A stretch of DNA of 64,000 nucleotides from Deinococcus humi (GTDB taxonomy: Bacteria; Deinococcota; Deinococci; Deinococcales; Deinococcaceae), in contig NZ_JACHFL010000005.1 in the NCBI RefSeq assembly GCF_014201875.1, positions 316,352-380,351 of the forward strand, read 5' to 3'. Shown in pieces: positions 18,817 to 27,727 of this stretch (positions are counted from its first letter, which is position 1; each line of letters opens with the position of its first letter). Made by a program: the position numbers and the translations under genes. Under the pieces are notes generated by a model. The model did not search any database. It was not told the DNA's origin and was given only the letters and a program-made list of their open reading frames with translations.

Positions 18817-19533
18817 TCAGGGCAGGGTCTGGAGATAAGCCGCGAGATCGCGGGCGTCCTGTGCGGTCACGCCCAGGTTGGGCATACCGGTCCGGGGGTC
18901 CACGTTCTGGGGCACCCGGATCCAGATCAGCAGGTTTTCTGGCGTGTTGGGCAGTACCCCGGCGATCAGCGCGTGGTCGTACAGGTGCGCCAGATTCGGC
19001 CCGACCCGGCCCGACGCACCGCTGACGCCGGGAATGACATGGCACGACACGCAGCCGTAGGAGTGAAACAGCGCTGGCGCGCGGGACGGGTCCGCCCCGG
19101 CCAGCGCGGTCAGGGTCGAGGGACCGTCCGCCGCAATCCCGAGCTGGGTCTGGCCGCGCGGATCAGGGGTGACCGGAATGCGGTTGTAGGCCGCCGAGAG
19201 CAGGATGACGCCCAGCGCCACGGCCAGCAGTCCGCTCCCGGCCCAGATCCAGTTCTGCCGCCCGCGCAGGTGCGCCTTGCCCGGTTCAGAATCAGCCAGA
19301 TCACTGTCTTCGGAGGCCTCCGCAGCGCGAGGAGAAGCTGGCGCAGCCTTAACAATGGTGATGTGGGGAGGCGAGGTGGGCGGGACGGTAAAAACAGGCG
19401 GCGCGGTTTCGGTCACAGCCGCGGTTTCCGGCCGCGAGGCCGGTGGGGGGCTCTGGTGAGGCGACCCGGCCCGGCCCCTGCGCCACCACATCAGCGCAAA
19501 GACGGCGGTCAGCAGCCAGGGAACGACATTCAT
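18817..19533 (-). CDS. Membrane-anchored cytochrome c
   Basis: A 238-residue protein. An N-terminal hydrophobic segment (residues 3-17) and a Pro-rich, charged linker precede a second membrane helix near 95-115 (SGLLAVALGVILLSA). A cytochrome c domain follows with CVSCH near residue 158 and a later Met in RTGMPNLGV. It probably ferries electrons from the periplasmic dehydrogenases to CoxB. Its start overlaps the CtaG stop by 4 nt, and the next gene begins 36 nt after its stop. Confidence 0.82.
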   Translation of the reverse strand: MNVVPWLLTAVFALMWWRRGRAGSPHQSPPPASRPETAAVTETAPPVFTVPPTSPPHITIVKAAPASPRAAEASEDSDLADSEPGKAHLRGRQNWIWAGSGLLAVALGVILLSAAYNRIPVTPDPRGQTQLGIAADGPSTLTALAGADPSRAPALFHSYGCVSCHVIPGVSGASGRVGPNLAHLYDHALIAGVLPNTPENLLIWIRVPQNVDPRTGMPNLGVTAQDARDLAAYLQTLP

Positions 19534-20462
19534 GGTTGACCTCCCTGCGGTGTGGGGCGGGGGGCAGCGTCACGCCCACGCTGAAAGCGCTCCTCCTCGC
19601 GCCACCACTGCACGAAGAAGACGGCGGCCAGGGTCACGTACACCACGCCGCTGGGCACCCACATGATCAATCCGGCCAGTTGCTGATCGGTCAGCGGATC
19701 ATGTCCCCTGGCCAGCGCCCCGGCGGCGTACTGCGGATACAGCGGCGTGCGGGCAAAGGTGATCAGGGCGCCCAGCAGGCTGCCCTGAAGGGCCGTGACA
19801 AACAGGTACACCACCGAGGCTCCCCGGCCCAGCCGCCGCCGCCCCTGCGGCTGCAGCACCGCCCACCAGAAAGCAGCGCTCGTGGCCAGAAAGCAGAAGT
19901 GTTCCAGCGCGTGCAGCCGCTCGTCGGCCACCGCCGCCTCGTAGAGCCGGGGCACATGCCACAGCCAGAAAACGGCGGTGGCGACGATCCAGACCGTGAC
20001 CGGGTGGGTCAGGGCCAGGCCCGCCGCCCGCAGGCCGCCCCGCGCATTCCAGCCGTGCGCCACCGCCCGTCGCCACACCAGTGGAAAGGCCCAGCCCAGC
20101 ACGAACAGCGGGCTGCCCAGCACCAGCAGCGGCGCCGAAACCATGATCAGCATCAGATGCTGGAGCATGTGCCACGCGAAGGAGGCGTCGGCCAGGGGGT
20201 CCAGCGCCATCAGGGCCACAGTCAGCACTGCAAGTCCTATGGCAAAGGAGGCGGCGTGGCCCACCGACACGCCGTGGCCAAGGCCCGCCCGCCCCCACAG
20301 CCGCCACAGGCCCAGCGCGTACAGGCCGCCGAACAGGGCCAGATCGAGGGGAAGCCACAGGACTGCGCCGCCCCCGTGTTCAGCCCCACCGTGGGCCAGG
20401 GCCAGACCGCCGAGCAGGGTCAGCAGAGAGAAGATTTTGGGCCGCTGCCTTGAGAACCTCAT
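19530..20462 (-). CDS. ctaG: CtaG-family cytochrome c oxidase assembly factor (caa3 type)
   Basis: A 310-residue inner-membrane protein with about seven hydrophobic helices. It carries family features: a His-rich segment (AWHMLQHLMLIM), WLWHVPRLYEAA, and LHALEHFCFLATSAAFWW. The family is needed to assemble the copper centres of caa3-type oxidases. It lies four nt after a small membrane-protein gene and overlaps the cytochrome gene by four nt, inside the oxidase operon. Confidence 0.88.
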   Translation of the reverse strand: MRFSRQRPKIFSLLTLLGGLALAHGGAEHGGGAVLWLPLDLALFGGLYALGLWRLWGRAGLGHGVSVGHAASFAIGLAVLTVALMALDPLADASFAWHMLQHLMLIMVSAPLLVLGSPLFVLGWAFPLVWRRAVAHGWNARGGLRAAGLALTHPVTVWIVATAVFWLWHVPRLYEAAVADERLHALEHFCFLATSAAFWWAVLQPQGRRRLGRGASVVYLFVTALQGSLLGALITFARTPLYPQYAAGALARGHDPLTDQQLAGLIMWVPSGVVYVTLAAVFFVQWWREEERFQRGRDAAPRPTPQGGQP

Positions 20463-20466
20463 GCTG

Positions 20467-20832
20467 TCACCTCAGCCGACACGCGGGAATAAAAAAGCCG
20501 ACGACAGCCGTCATCAGGGTCAGCAGCACGAACACGCCCGCATGCCACGCCCCGAAGCGGCCCAGGAAGTGGGTCACGTGTTCCACGACGCCCCCCGGCT
20601 GGCCCTGCAGATTCTTGAGACGCAGCGACACGCCCAGCGAGGACAGCGACACCAGCACCGCTGCCGCGTTCAGCAGGTACAGCGGCCAGGGGTTGCCGCC
20701 GCAGGCCAGCGGTGTAAAGGCCAGCCCCAAGTTGAGTTGCATGAACCACACCAGCGGCGCGGCCAGCAGCCCGTACCACACGGTGGGGCGCGACACCTGC
20801 CCCAGCTTGCCGATCAGGTCAGAGTGGGTCAT
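20467..20832 (-). CDS. Small polytopic membrane protein of the oxidase operon
   Basis: A 121-residue protein with three to four hydrophobic segments (about 18-40, 50-68 and 97-117). It sits where oxidase operons often have a subunit IV or accessory membrane protein. It starts one nt after the CoxA-CoxC stop and is four nt before ctaG. No family is recognised; a structural or assembly role in the oxidase is inferred from position only. Confidence 0.65.
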   Translation of the reverse strand: MTHSDLIGKLGQVSRPTVWYGLLAAPLVWFMQLNLGLAFTPLACGGNPWPLYLLNAAAVLVSLSSLGVSLRLKNLQGQPGGVVEHVTHFLGRFGAWHAGVFVLLTLMTAVVGFFIPACRLR

Positions 20833-20833
20833 C

Positions 20834-23293
20834 CTAATGCCTCCCCAGGAACGGCGACAGGTAGATGGCGGGCAAGATCAGGATCACCCACACCGCGTCC
20901 ACGAAGTGCCAGTACAGACTGACCGTGTGCACGGTGGTATGGCGCTCGGGCGTGAAATAGCCGCGCGCCATCCAGACCAGCACCGCGATCAGCAGCAGCA
21001 GCCCGACGATCACGTGCAGCCCGTGCAGACCCAGCAGCGTAAACCACAGTGAGGCGTAGGCATGGTCGGTGGGCGCGAACTCGGCGTGCGTGAATTCGTA
21101 GATCTGCAGCCCCAGGAAGGCCGCGCCCAGCAGGACGGTGGCCAGCGCGCCGAGCATCGCCCGGCCCCGGTGGCCCTTGCGCAGCCCCCGTCCCGCAAAA
21201 ACCACCGTGACCGAACTGAGCAGCAGCAGCGCGGTGTTGATCAGCGGCAGGGTCAGTTCGGGCAGCCTGACGCCGTTCGGTGGCCACACGCTGGCATTGA
21301 CCTGCAGGTAGTACCACGAGGCCACCAGCGCGCCGAACAGCGCCGTCTCGGTCAGCACCAGCAGGATCAGCCCCCAGCGCGGCAGGGCGTGTGGATCGCT
21401 ACGCCGCTGCCCGGCGCCGTGTTCCACCCGTTCCAGGCTGGGCCGCATCCACAGGAACAGGGCAGAAATCACGCCCAGCCCACCCAGCACCATCAGCCAG
21501 CCCTGCATGAGCAGCGCGCCGGTAAAAACCACCGCAATGCTCAGGGCCAGCCCCAGCGGCTCCAGCGAGTGGCCGGGCAGCGGCACCGGATCCTCCGGGT
21601 TGGCGGTCAACAGATCGGTGGACAGGGTCTGGTGGTCCCAGGCGCTCGTCGGGTCCTGGGCGTCCCACAGCCCCACGCCCAGCCGCTCGGCGTCCCAGAT
21701 GGGATAGGCCCCGCGCACCAGCGGCAGGGTGCGGAAGTTGTAGGGCGGGGGCGGCGACGATGTGGCCCACTCCAGCGTTCCCGCCCCCCAGGGATTGTTC
21801 CCGGCGCGCTCGCCAGACCTGAGGCTCAGGAAAAAGTTGACGATGAACAGCAAGACGCCCAGGCCCAGCACAAAGGCCCCAATGGTTTCCACCAGGTTGA
21901 AGCTGCCCCAGCCCAGCCCGTCCTGATAGGTGTAGATGCGCCGGGGCATGCCCAGCAATCCCTGAAGATGCATGGGGAAGAAGGTGACGTTGAAGGAGAG
22001 GAAGATGATCCAGAAATTCCAGCGTCCCAGGCCCTCGCCCAGTATTCGCCCGGTGATCTTGGGCAGCCAGTAGTACAGCGCGGCGAACAGCGGAAAGACC
22101 ATGCCACCGATCAGCACGTAGTGGAAGTGCGCCACCACGAAGTAGCTGTCGGTGACCTGCCGGTCAAAGGCGATCAGGGGGAACATCACCCCGGTCAGCC
22201 CACCGATCAGAAAAACGATCAGCGCGCCCACCGCAAACAGCAGCGGCGTCTTGACGTTGACCCGTCCGGTGATCAGGGTGGACACCCACGCGAACATCTG
22301 CAACCCCGCCGGAACACCAATGACAAAGGAGGCGGCGCTGAAAAATGAGGTTGCCAGTGGTGACAGGCCCACCGCGAACATGTGGTGGACCCACACGCCG
22401 AAGCCGATGATGCCGGTCGCCACCGACGCCATCGCCACCAGCACGAAAGCCACCACGGGACGGCGCGAAAAGGCCGCGATGACCTCGCTGATCAGACCGA
22501 AAGCGGGCAGCGCGATGATGTACACGTCAGGATGACCAAACAACCAGAACAGGTGCTGCCACAACAGCGGCTGGCCGCCGTAGGCCGGATCGAAGAAATG
22601 CCAGCCCAGTTGCCGCTCCAGCGCCAGCAGCAGGTTGGCCGCGTTCAGAATCGGCAGCGCGAAGATCGCCGTGAATGACGTGACCAGGATGGTCCAGCAG
22701 AACAGCGGGATGCGCGAGACGCTCATGCCCGGCGCACGCAGCTTGAAGATGGTCACGATGAAGTTGGCCGCTCCCACCGTGGTGGCGATGCCCAAAAACA
22801 GCAGCGAGAGCGTCCAGAAGTCCAGCCCCGGCCCCGGCGAATACTCACGGGTGCTGAGCGGCGCGTACGAGAACCAGCCCGCGTCGGGCGGACGGCCTAC
22901 CAGAAAGCTGGCGTACAGGAACAGGCCACCAAGTAAAAAGATCCAGTAGCTCAGCGCATTAGCACGCGGATAGGCCATGTCGCGCGCGCCGATCAGCAGT
23001 GGCACAAAGTAATTTCCAAGCCCGAAGAGGATCGGTGTGGCGAACAGAAAGATCATGGTGGTGCCGTGCATGGTCAGGGTCTGGTTGTAGGCCTCGGCAC
23101 TCAGGACATGCAGTTCGGGCGCGGCCAGTTGCAGCCGCATAAGCAGGGCTTCCAGACCGCCGATCAGAAAGAACAGAAAGGCCGTGAAGATGTAGCGCAC
23201 GCCCACGACCTTGTGGTCTACCGTGCCGAACCACGCCGAGATCCCCTCGGGAGCCTCCCAGCGCGCGCTGAGCCGTCCACTTGCTTGTGCCAT
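20834..23293 (-). CDS. Cytochrome c oxidase subunit I-III fusion
   Basis: An 819-residue fusion of the heme-copper catalytic subunit and subunit III, as known for Thermus-type caa3 oxidases. The heme a ligand is His76 (LTMHGTTMIF). The CuB ligands are His254 in FGHPDVYI and His303-His304 in WVHHMF; Tyr258 is the cross-linked Tyr. His389 and His391 in AHFHYV serve the hemes. Family members with a D/K-channel pattern usually read GHPE here, so Asp256 replaces the proton-gating Glu. The subunit III part runs from about residue 600 to the end (LQIYEFTHAEF, then VSLYWHFVDAVW). The ATG at 23293 has AGAGGT upstream; the longer frame is a shadow. It reduces oxygen to water and should pump protons. 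Confidence 0.92.
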   Translation of the reverse strand: MAQASGRLSARWEAPEGISAWFGTVDHKVVGVRYIFTAFLFFLIGGLEALLMRLQLAAPELHVLSAEAYNQTLTMHGTTMIFLFATPILFGLGNYFVPLLIGARDMAYPRANALSYWIFLLGGLFLYASFLVGRPPDAGWFSYAPLSTREYSPGPGLDFWTLSLLFLGIATTVGAANFIVTIFKLRAPGMSVSRIPLFCWTILVTSFTAIFALPILNAANLLLALERQLGWHFFDPAYGGQPLLWQHLFWLFGHPDVYIIALPAFGLISEVIAAFSRRPVVAFVLVAMASVATGIIGFGVWVHHMFAVGLSPLATSFFSAASFVIGVPAGLQMFAWVSTLITGRVNVKTPLLFAVGALIVFLIGGLTGVMFPLIAFDRQVTDSYFVVAHFHYVLIGGMVFPLFAALYYWLPKITGRILGEGLGRWNFWIIFLSFNVTFFPMHLQGLLGMPRRIYTYQDGLGWGSFNLVETIGAFVLGLGVLLFIVNFFLSLRSGERAGNNPWGAGTLEWATSSPPPPYNFRTLPLVRGAYPIWDAERLGVGLWDAQDPTSAWDHQTLSTDLLTANPEDPVPLPGHSLEPLGLALSIAVVFTGALLMQGWLMVLGGLGVISALFLWMRPSLERVEHGAGQRRSDPHALPRWGLILLVLTETALFGALVASWYYLQVNASVWPPNGVRLPELTLPLINTALLLLSSVTVVFAGRGLRKGHRGRAMLGALATVLLGAAFLGLQIYEFTHAEFAPTDHAYASLWFTLLGLHGLHVIVGLLLLIAVLVWMARGYFTPERHTTVHTVSLYWHFVDAVWVILILPAIYLSPFLGRH

Positions 23294-23351
23294 ATCAACC
23301 TCTGGGGCGAAGAGTCGGGAGAGGAAAAGTGAGCGGGCGATGGAAGGGCGG

Positions 23352-24425
23352 CTAGCGCAGCGTTTCCAGATACGCCACCAGCGATTCCAGTTCGCCCGAC
23401 GACAGGTACATCGGCGGCATCTTGTTGCCCGGCTTGACCGCCTGGGCGTTGACAATCCAGCCCGACAGGTTGCCCCGGTTGTTGACCAACGTTCCCGCTC
23501 CCAGCGCCATGCGCGAGGCGATGTGTGTCAGGTCTGGCCCCAGCCGGCTGCTGGCGGTGGTGCCGCGAACGGCGTGGCAGTACACGCAGGCCGAGCCCTG
23601 GAAGAGCTGTTGACCCTCGAAGGCAGCGGTATTGGCCGTGGGGTTGGGCGCAGGCTGCCTTTGCCGGGCGGTCCACGCGGCGTAGTCCTGCGCCGAGTCC
23701 ACCACCACCAAGAACGCCATGTGCGCGTGCTGCGTGCCGCACAGTTCGGCACACTGGCCCCGGTAGATCCCCACGTGGTCCGCCGTGAAGGTGAGCGTGT
23801 TGGTCTGGCCCGGAATCAGGTCGTACTTGGGCGAGAGTTGCGGCACCCAGAACGAGTGGATCACGTCCGCCGAGGTCAGCTTGAGCTCCACACGCTGCCC
23901 CACCGGCACATGGATCTCGTTGGCGGTGGTGAACCCCGCGCCCGGGTAGAACATCTCCCACCACCACTGGTGGCCGATCACCTCAACGGTCACGGCGGGC
24001 CGCTCGGCTTCAGCGGCCACCGTGCGCTCGCTGTAGACATTGACGCCCATGACGGTGCTGAGCACCACCGCGGGCACGATGCCGCCCGCGATCAGCACAA
24101 AAGTAAACCACTTGCGTTCCTGGGCCTGGGGCAACTGGTCATGCAGGGCTCCGCCGCGTCTGCGCCGCAGCAGCGCGAACCCGATCAGCGCCAGCACCAC
24201 CACGAAAACAAGGCCCGCGACACCGAACAGCAGCCAGCTCCACTCCGCTACCCGCGCGGCCTCGGGGCCCTGCACGTCGAACATAGACGGGGTAGGCAAT
24301 GCGCTCAGCCGGGGTAAAGGAGGCCCGCTCCCGGAGGGGGACGCCGCCAGCGCAGGAGTTAACAGCGCCAGACCAAGAAAGAGAGGGACCATCCAGGCAG
24401 GCCGTGAACACACCGTACGCGTCAT
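23352..24425 (-). CDS. Cytochrome c oxidase subunit II with fused cytochrome c
   Basis: A 357-residue CoxB of the caa3 type. A signal sequence (to about residue 28) and two membrane helices (about 62-87 and 106-130) precede the CuA domain. CuA ligands are His190, Cys225 and Cys229 (CAELC), His233 and Met236. A cytochrome c domain follows with CVYCH (Cys280, Cys283, His284). Electrons enter the fused heme c, pass to CuA and then to subunit I. It is the first gene of the operon, behind the promoter at 24461-24489; GGGGGT just before the ATG could serve as ribosome site. The oxidase subunit I gene starts 58 nt later. Confidence 0.92.
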   Translation of the reverse strand: MTRTVCSRPAWMVPLFLGLALLTPALAASPSGSGPPLPRLSALPTPSMFDVQGPEAARVAEWSWLLFGVAGLVFVVVLALIGFALLRRRRGGALHDQLPQAQERKWFTFVLIAGGIVPAVVLSTVMGVNVYSERTVAAEAERPAVTVEVIGHQWWWEMFYPGAGFTTANEIHVPVGQRVELKLTSADVIHSFWVPQLSPKYDLIPGQTNTLTFTADHVGIYRGQCAELCGTQHAHMAFLVVVDSAQDYAAWTARQRQPAPNPTANTAAFEGQQLFQGSACVYCHAVRGTTASSRLGPDLTHIASRMALGAGTLVNNRGNLSGWIVNAQAVKPGNKMPPMYLSSGELESLVAYLETLR

Positions 24426-24460
24426 CTTACCCCCCGCTATTGTCGTGAAGCGATATAAAG

Positions 24461-24489
24461 AATTTACTGGGAGGGCAGGACGATGTCAA
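24461..24489 (-). promoter_or_regulatory. Sigma70-type promoter for the oxidase operon
   Basis: On the minus strand TTGACA (24484-24489) and TAAATT (24461-24466) are separated by 17 bp, close to consensus. Transcription would start near 24454, about 30 nt before the coxB-like ATG. It lies in the divergent region shared with the MarR-GNAT gene, a natural place for that regulator to act. Confidence 0.7.
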
Positions 24490-24655
24490 TTGTGAATCTG
24501 GCTATTCTTAGACAGGCCAGCACAGGACGGGCGAGCCTTCAAGGCAGATGAAATCGGTCAGTCCGCTCATCAGGCACTGAGAACAGAGGCGTCCGGTCTA
24601 AGACCATCATTTGAGGCGACAGCTTCGGATCGAGCTGTGGGAGGAAAACACCGCG

Positions 24656-25615
24656 ATGCCTGCTTATTCCCTGCGTCTCGCACCGTCGCTTTACCGGGTC
24701 TTCAGCGCTTTCCGGTGCGAGTTGAGCCGCTTCAACTACGAGAACCAGCAGCACATCAAGGCGCTGGGCCTCACTCCCCAGCAGTTTTCCCTGCTGCTTG
24801 TGCTCGGCGCCGCGGGCGGGGAAGGACTGAGCGTCGGGGAAGCCGCAGAGCGGTTGCATATTGCCCACAACAGCGTCGTGGAGCTGTCACAGCGCGCCGA
24901 GGCGGCGGGTTTGCTGACGCGCATCTCGCAGGGCGGGCGCCGCCAGGGAACCCTGTTGTTGTTGACGCAGCACGGCGCAGACCGGCTTGACGAGATTACC
25001 GCCAGACTGATCACCGAGCTGGCTGAGGAACGCGAAAGACTCATCGAAACCCTCTCGCGCTGGAACATGGTGCTGGCCGCCAGAGGTCTGACCCCACCCA
25101 CCGCCGCGCCCCAGGCAGAACTGCGGCAGATGGGTCAGCATGAGAAATCGCTGATCTGGAAGCTGCTCCAGTTGTACCTCGATGAGCTCAGCCTGTCCCG
25201 TGGCAGCGTTCCTGGCGAGGACGGCGAATACGACTATCCCACCTTTGACCACTACTGGGAAAAGCAGGGCTACGCCGTTTACCTGCTCCAGGTCGAGCAA
25301 CGTCCGGCAGGCTTCGCCCTGGTCCGACAGCTACAGGACCTCCCAGCGTGGCATGCCCTGGACGAGTTCTGCGTACTGCGGGCTTACCGGGGTCAGGGCC
25401 TGGGCGCGTTTCTGGCAGGTGAGGTGTTGCATGCCCGTCCGGGCCGCTGGTCGGTGGCACACCTGCGGCAGAACCGGTATGCCTGCCATTTCTGGGACCA
25501 GGTGTTGCCCCGTCATGCGGCCCAGCCCCCCACATACCGGGAAGATCCGGCGCTTCCAGGCCTCTGGCACTTCGAGTTCGAGACGAAGGCGGAGGCGGCG
25601 CTTAGCGCTGACTGA
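24656..25615 (+). CDS. MarR-family regulator fused to GNAT acetyltransferase
   Basis: A 319-residue two-domain protein. Residues 1-145 are a MarR winged helix (LGLTPQQFSLLLVLG, then LSVGEAAERLHIAHNSVVEL). Residues 155-320 look like a GNAT acetyltransferase (FALVRQLQDL, then CVLRAYRGQGLGAFLAGE with the acetyl-CoA RGQGLG loop). Such fusions are known in several bacteria, but substrates are mostly unknown. The ATG at 24656 is preceded by GGAGG about 11 nt upstream. It is divergent from the cytochrome oxidase/dehydrogenase operon, so it may control it; this is inference. Confidence 0.85.
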   Translation: MPAYSLRLAPSLYRVFSAFRCELSRFNYENQQHIKALGLTPQQFSLLLVLGAAGGEGLSVGEAAERLHIAHNSVVELSQRAEAAGLLTRISQGGRRQGTLLLLTQHGADRLDEITARLITELAEERERLIETLSRWNMVLAARGLTPPTAAPQAELRQMGQHEKSLIWKLLQLYLDELSLSRGSVPGEDGEYDYPTFDHYWEKQGYAVYLLQVEQRPAGFALVRQLQDLPAWHALDEFCVLRAYRGQGLGAFLAGEVLHARPGRWSVAHLRQNRYACHFWDQVLPRHAAQPPTYREDPALPGLWHFEFETKAEAALSAD

Positions 25616-26009
25616 AGGGGAGCTTCAGGGCCGGTGAGGGCGCCGCGTGCTGGTCCGACTGTTCGCTGAGCAGTTCTTACTAGACGCATTGGGATGACTA
25701 AACGTGAGTGAACCTTATCAATACAGCGGTTTTGTGTCTTCGTTTTATACCTGAGCAGAGTGCAATCTGCTTCAGAGCTGGTAGAGGGACTCGGCCCAGG
25801 ATCTACCCCCTTCCTTTATCCGCAAGTTTTTCTACCTTCCCAACCAGGCAGGTCAAGGCTGCCGTCGCCGTGATTTCTACGTTGGTGGGTTGGGAACTTG
25901 CTTGAGTCGGTGACAGGAGATCGCGCAACGAGAATACGTGCGGTTCGTGTTCCTCCGCGTAGATATAGGTAAGGTTGCAGCAAGTTGCTGGCCTTCAAAA
26001 TACGGGTTC
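25616..26009. other. Intergenic stretch, mixed decayed sequence
   Basis: About 390 bases with lower GC than the neighbours and no supported gene. It probably contains the outer end of the IS4-like remnant that begins at 26045; no terminal inverted repeat pair could be defined by eye. Confidence 0.35.
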
Positions 26010-26038
26010 TTGAACGTCCGACAAAGACTCTCTACACT
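26010..26038 (+). promoter_or_regulatory. Promoter of the transposase remnant
   Basis: TTGAAC (26010-26015) and TACACT (26033-26038) with a 17-bp spacer. The -10 box ends 6 nt before GTG at 26045, a leaderless layout. Confidence 0.55.
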
Positions 26039-26044
26039 GAACGC

Positions 26045-26254
26045 GTGACGGCCCAGACCCCTATCGCCACCATCCCTGCCGTCGTCTGCCACCGGACCCC
26101 CACCGCTAAGCAGGGAGTATCTGGTCTGGGTCAAGGACACCACACGAGCGCACGTGGCTTGAACCTTGCCCCCCTCGCCCAGCGGCTGGGGTGCCTGGAG
26201 AATCTGACCCACGAGGCTCAGGTCAAAACAGCGAAATCTGGTGGTGAGGCTTGA
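26045..26254 (+). pseudogene. IS4-like transposase N-terminal remnant
   Basis: A 69-residue frame starting MTAQTPIATIPAVVCHRTP and continuing with ARGLNLAPLAQRLGCLENL before a stop. The pattern PAVVCHxTP followed by AR-x-x-NLAPLAQ resembles, from memory, the N-terminus of IS4-family transposases found in Deinococcus. The catalytic DDE region is absent, so only a stub survives. A promoter fits just upstream. Another likely IS4-type fragment lies at 30319-30600 in the opposite orientation, so the glycan genes between them may have been carried in. The family call is from memory and moderate. Confidence 0.45.
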
Positions 26255-26407
26255 GCCGTTGCCAGAGAACGCCTTGAGGCAGCGCAGGCTGGAGCTCAAG
26301 GTTGGGCGTCGTTTGATGAACCGGATACCCCACATTGGTCAGGAAGACATCTTGACCCCCCATAACATTTGCCGCGCCCCGACCTGGTCGCCCACCTGCC
26401 GTAAACC
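26255..26407. other. Spacer between transposase remnant and flippase
   Basis: About 150 bases. The upstream frame of the flippase shows no gene and no clear ribosome site; its promoter is not evident. Confidence 0.3.
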
Positions 26408-27661
26408 ATGACCGAAGCAACCCTCAAGAAAAACAGCCTGTGGATGATGGGCGGGCAGGCGCTGCGGGCAGGTGTACAACTTCTGTATTTCGTGCTGATC
26501 GCCCGCGCCCTGGGAAGCGCGCAATACGGGAGCTTCGTGGCGGTGACCGCCCTGGTCGCCATCGTCGCGCCTTTTGCCAGCTGGGGCAGCGGCAATCTGC
26601 TGATCAAACATACGGTCCGTGACCGCCGGGCTTTTTCTACCTATTGGGGGGCGGCGGTGGCGACGACGCTCACCACATCACTGGCTCTGACGCTGGTGGT
26701 GGTGGCCGTGGCGCAGCTGGCCTTGCCGCCCGGTCTGCCACTGGCCCTGCTGGTGCTGGTGGCCCTGTCTGACCTGCTTTTTGCCCGACTGATCGATGTT
26801 GCTGGCCAGGCTTTCCAGGCGTTTCAGCGGCTGGACAGGACGGCGGCACTTCAGCTGCTTCCCGCGTTGGTGAGGCTGGCGGCGGCAGCTCTGCTGTTCG
26901 TCCTGCCGGTGTCGAAGACTGCCCTGGTCTGGTCCTCCCTGTTTGTGGTCAGTACCGCCATTAGTGCCGCCTGCGCCCTGGTCTGGGTTCGCCGTGACCT
27001 GGGTTGGGGGCCCCTGTCTATGCGTCCGGTGGTTCGCGAAGCCCGCGAGGGCGGCGCCTTCGCCCTGAGTCTCAGTGCTCAGAGTATCTATAACGACATC
27101 GACAAGATCATGCTCGCCCGTCTGGTCAGCACCGAAGCAGCGGGTATTTATGCGGCGGCCTACCGCATTGTCGATACTGCCTTCACGCCCGTCCGCTCGG
27201 TCCTTTACGCTGCCTATGCCCGGTTCTTCCAGCGCGGTCAGGCGGGGTTGAGCGGTAGCACCGCCTTCGCCCTCCAATTGTTGCCGTGGACTGGTGGATA
27301 CAGCCTGCTGGTCGCTGGCGCGTTGTGGTTGGCCGCCCCCATTCTCCCTCTCCTGTTTGGGTCTGATTTTGCCGCCACCTCTGAGGTGTTGCGCTGGCTC
27401 TCGCCACTGGTGCTTCTCAAGACCCTGCATTACTTTGCCGCCGACGCCTTGACGGGGGCGGGGTATCAGGGCACGCGTAGCGTGGTTCAGGTGGCTGTGG
27501 CTGTACTGAACGGTCTTCTCAACCTGTGGTTGCTGCCCCGCTACGGGTGGTTGGGAGCGGTGTGGGCAAGTCTGGCAAGTGATTTGCTGCTAGCCCTGGT
27601 TCTTTGGGGCATAGTGGGCTTTAAAGCGAGAAAAAGCCCTCATCCAAAGCAAAATATTTGA
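26408..27661 (+). CDS. Wzx-like polysaccharide flippase
   Basis: A 417-residue polytopic membrane protein of the polysaccharide transporter/MOP superfamily. It has about twelve hydrophobic helices (beginning GQALRAGVQLLYFVLIARAL) and a cytosolic motif IYNDIDKIMLARLVSTEAAG typical of Wzx-type O-antigen or exopolysaccharide flippases. It should move lipid-linked sugar units across the inner membrane. The ATG at 26408 lacks a clear ribosome site, so initiation may be leaderless. Its GC content is normal for the window, unlike the next gene. Two glycosyltransferases follow, consistent with a small glycan locus. Confidence 0.85.
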   Translation: MTEATLKKNSLWMMGGQALRAGVQLLYFVLIARALGSAQYGSFVAVTALVAIVAPFASWGSGNLLIKHTVRDRRAFSTYWGAAVATTLTTSLALTLVVVAVAQLALPPGLPLALLVLVALSDLLFARLIDVAGQAFQAFQRLDRTAALQLLPALVRLAAAALLFVLPVSKTALVWSSLFVVSTAISAACALVWVRRDLGWGPLSMRPVVREAREGGAFALSLSAQSIYNDIDKIMLARLVSTEAAGIYAAAYRIVDTAFTPVRSVLYAAYARFFQRGQAGLSGSTAFALQLLPWTGGYSLLVAGALWLAAPILPLLFGSDFAATSEVLRWLSPLVLLKTLHYFAADALTGAGYQGTRSVVQVAVAVLNGLLNLWLLPRYGWLGAVWASLASDLLLALVLWGIVGFKARKSPHPKQNI

Positions 27662-27727
27662 AATTGAATGTTCAAGCCTTTGCTACGGTTTCAAGTATTT
27701 AATAATTTCTAGTTTGGAGAGATCAAA

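Noticed and set aside
17860..19539. Long plus-strand ORF of 559 codons
   Set aside because: Antisense to the dehydrogenase subunit and cytochrome genes; no motif or ribosome site.
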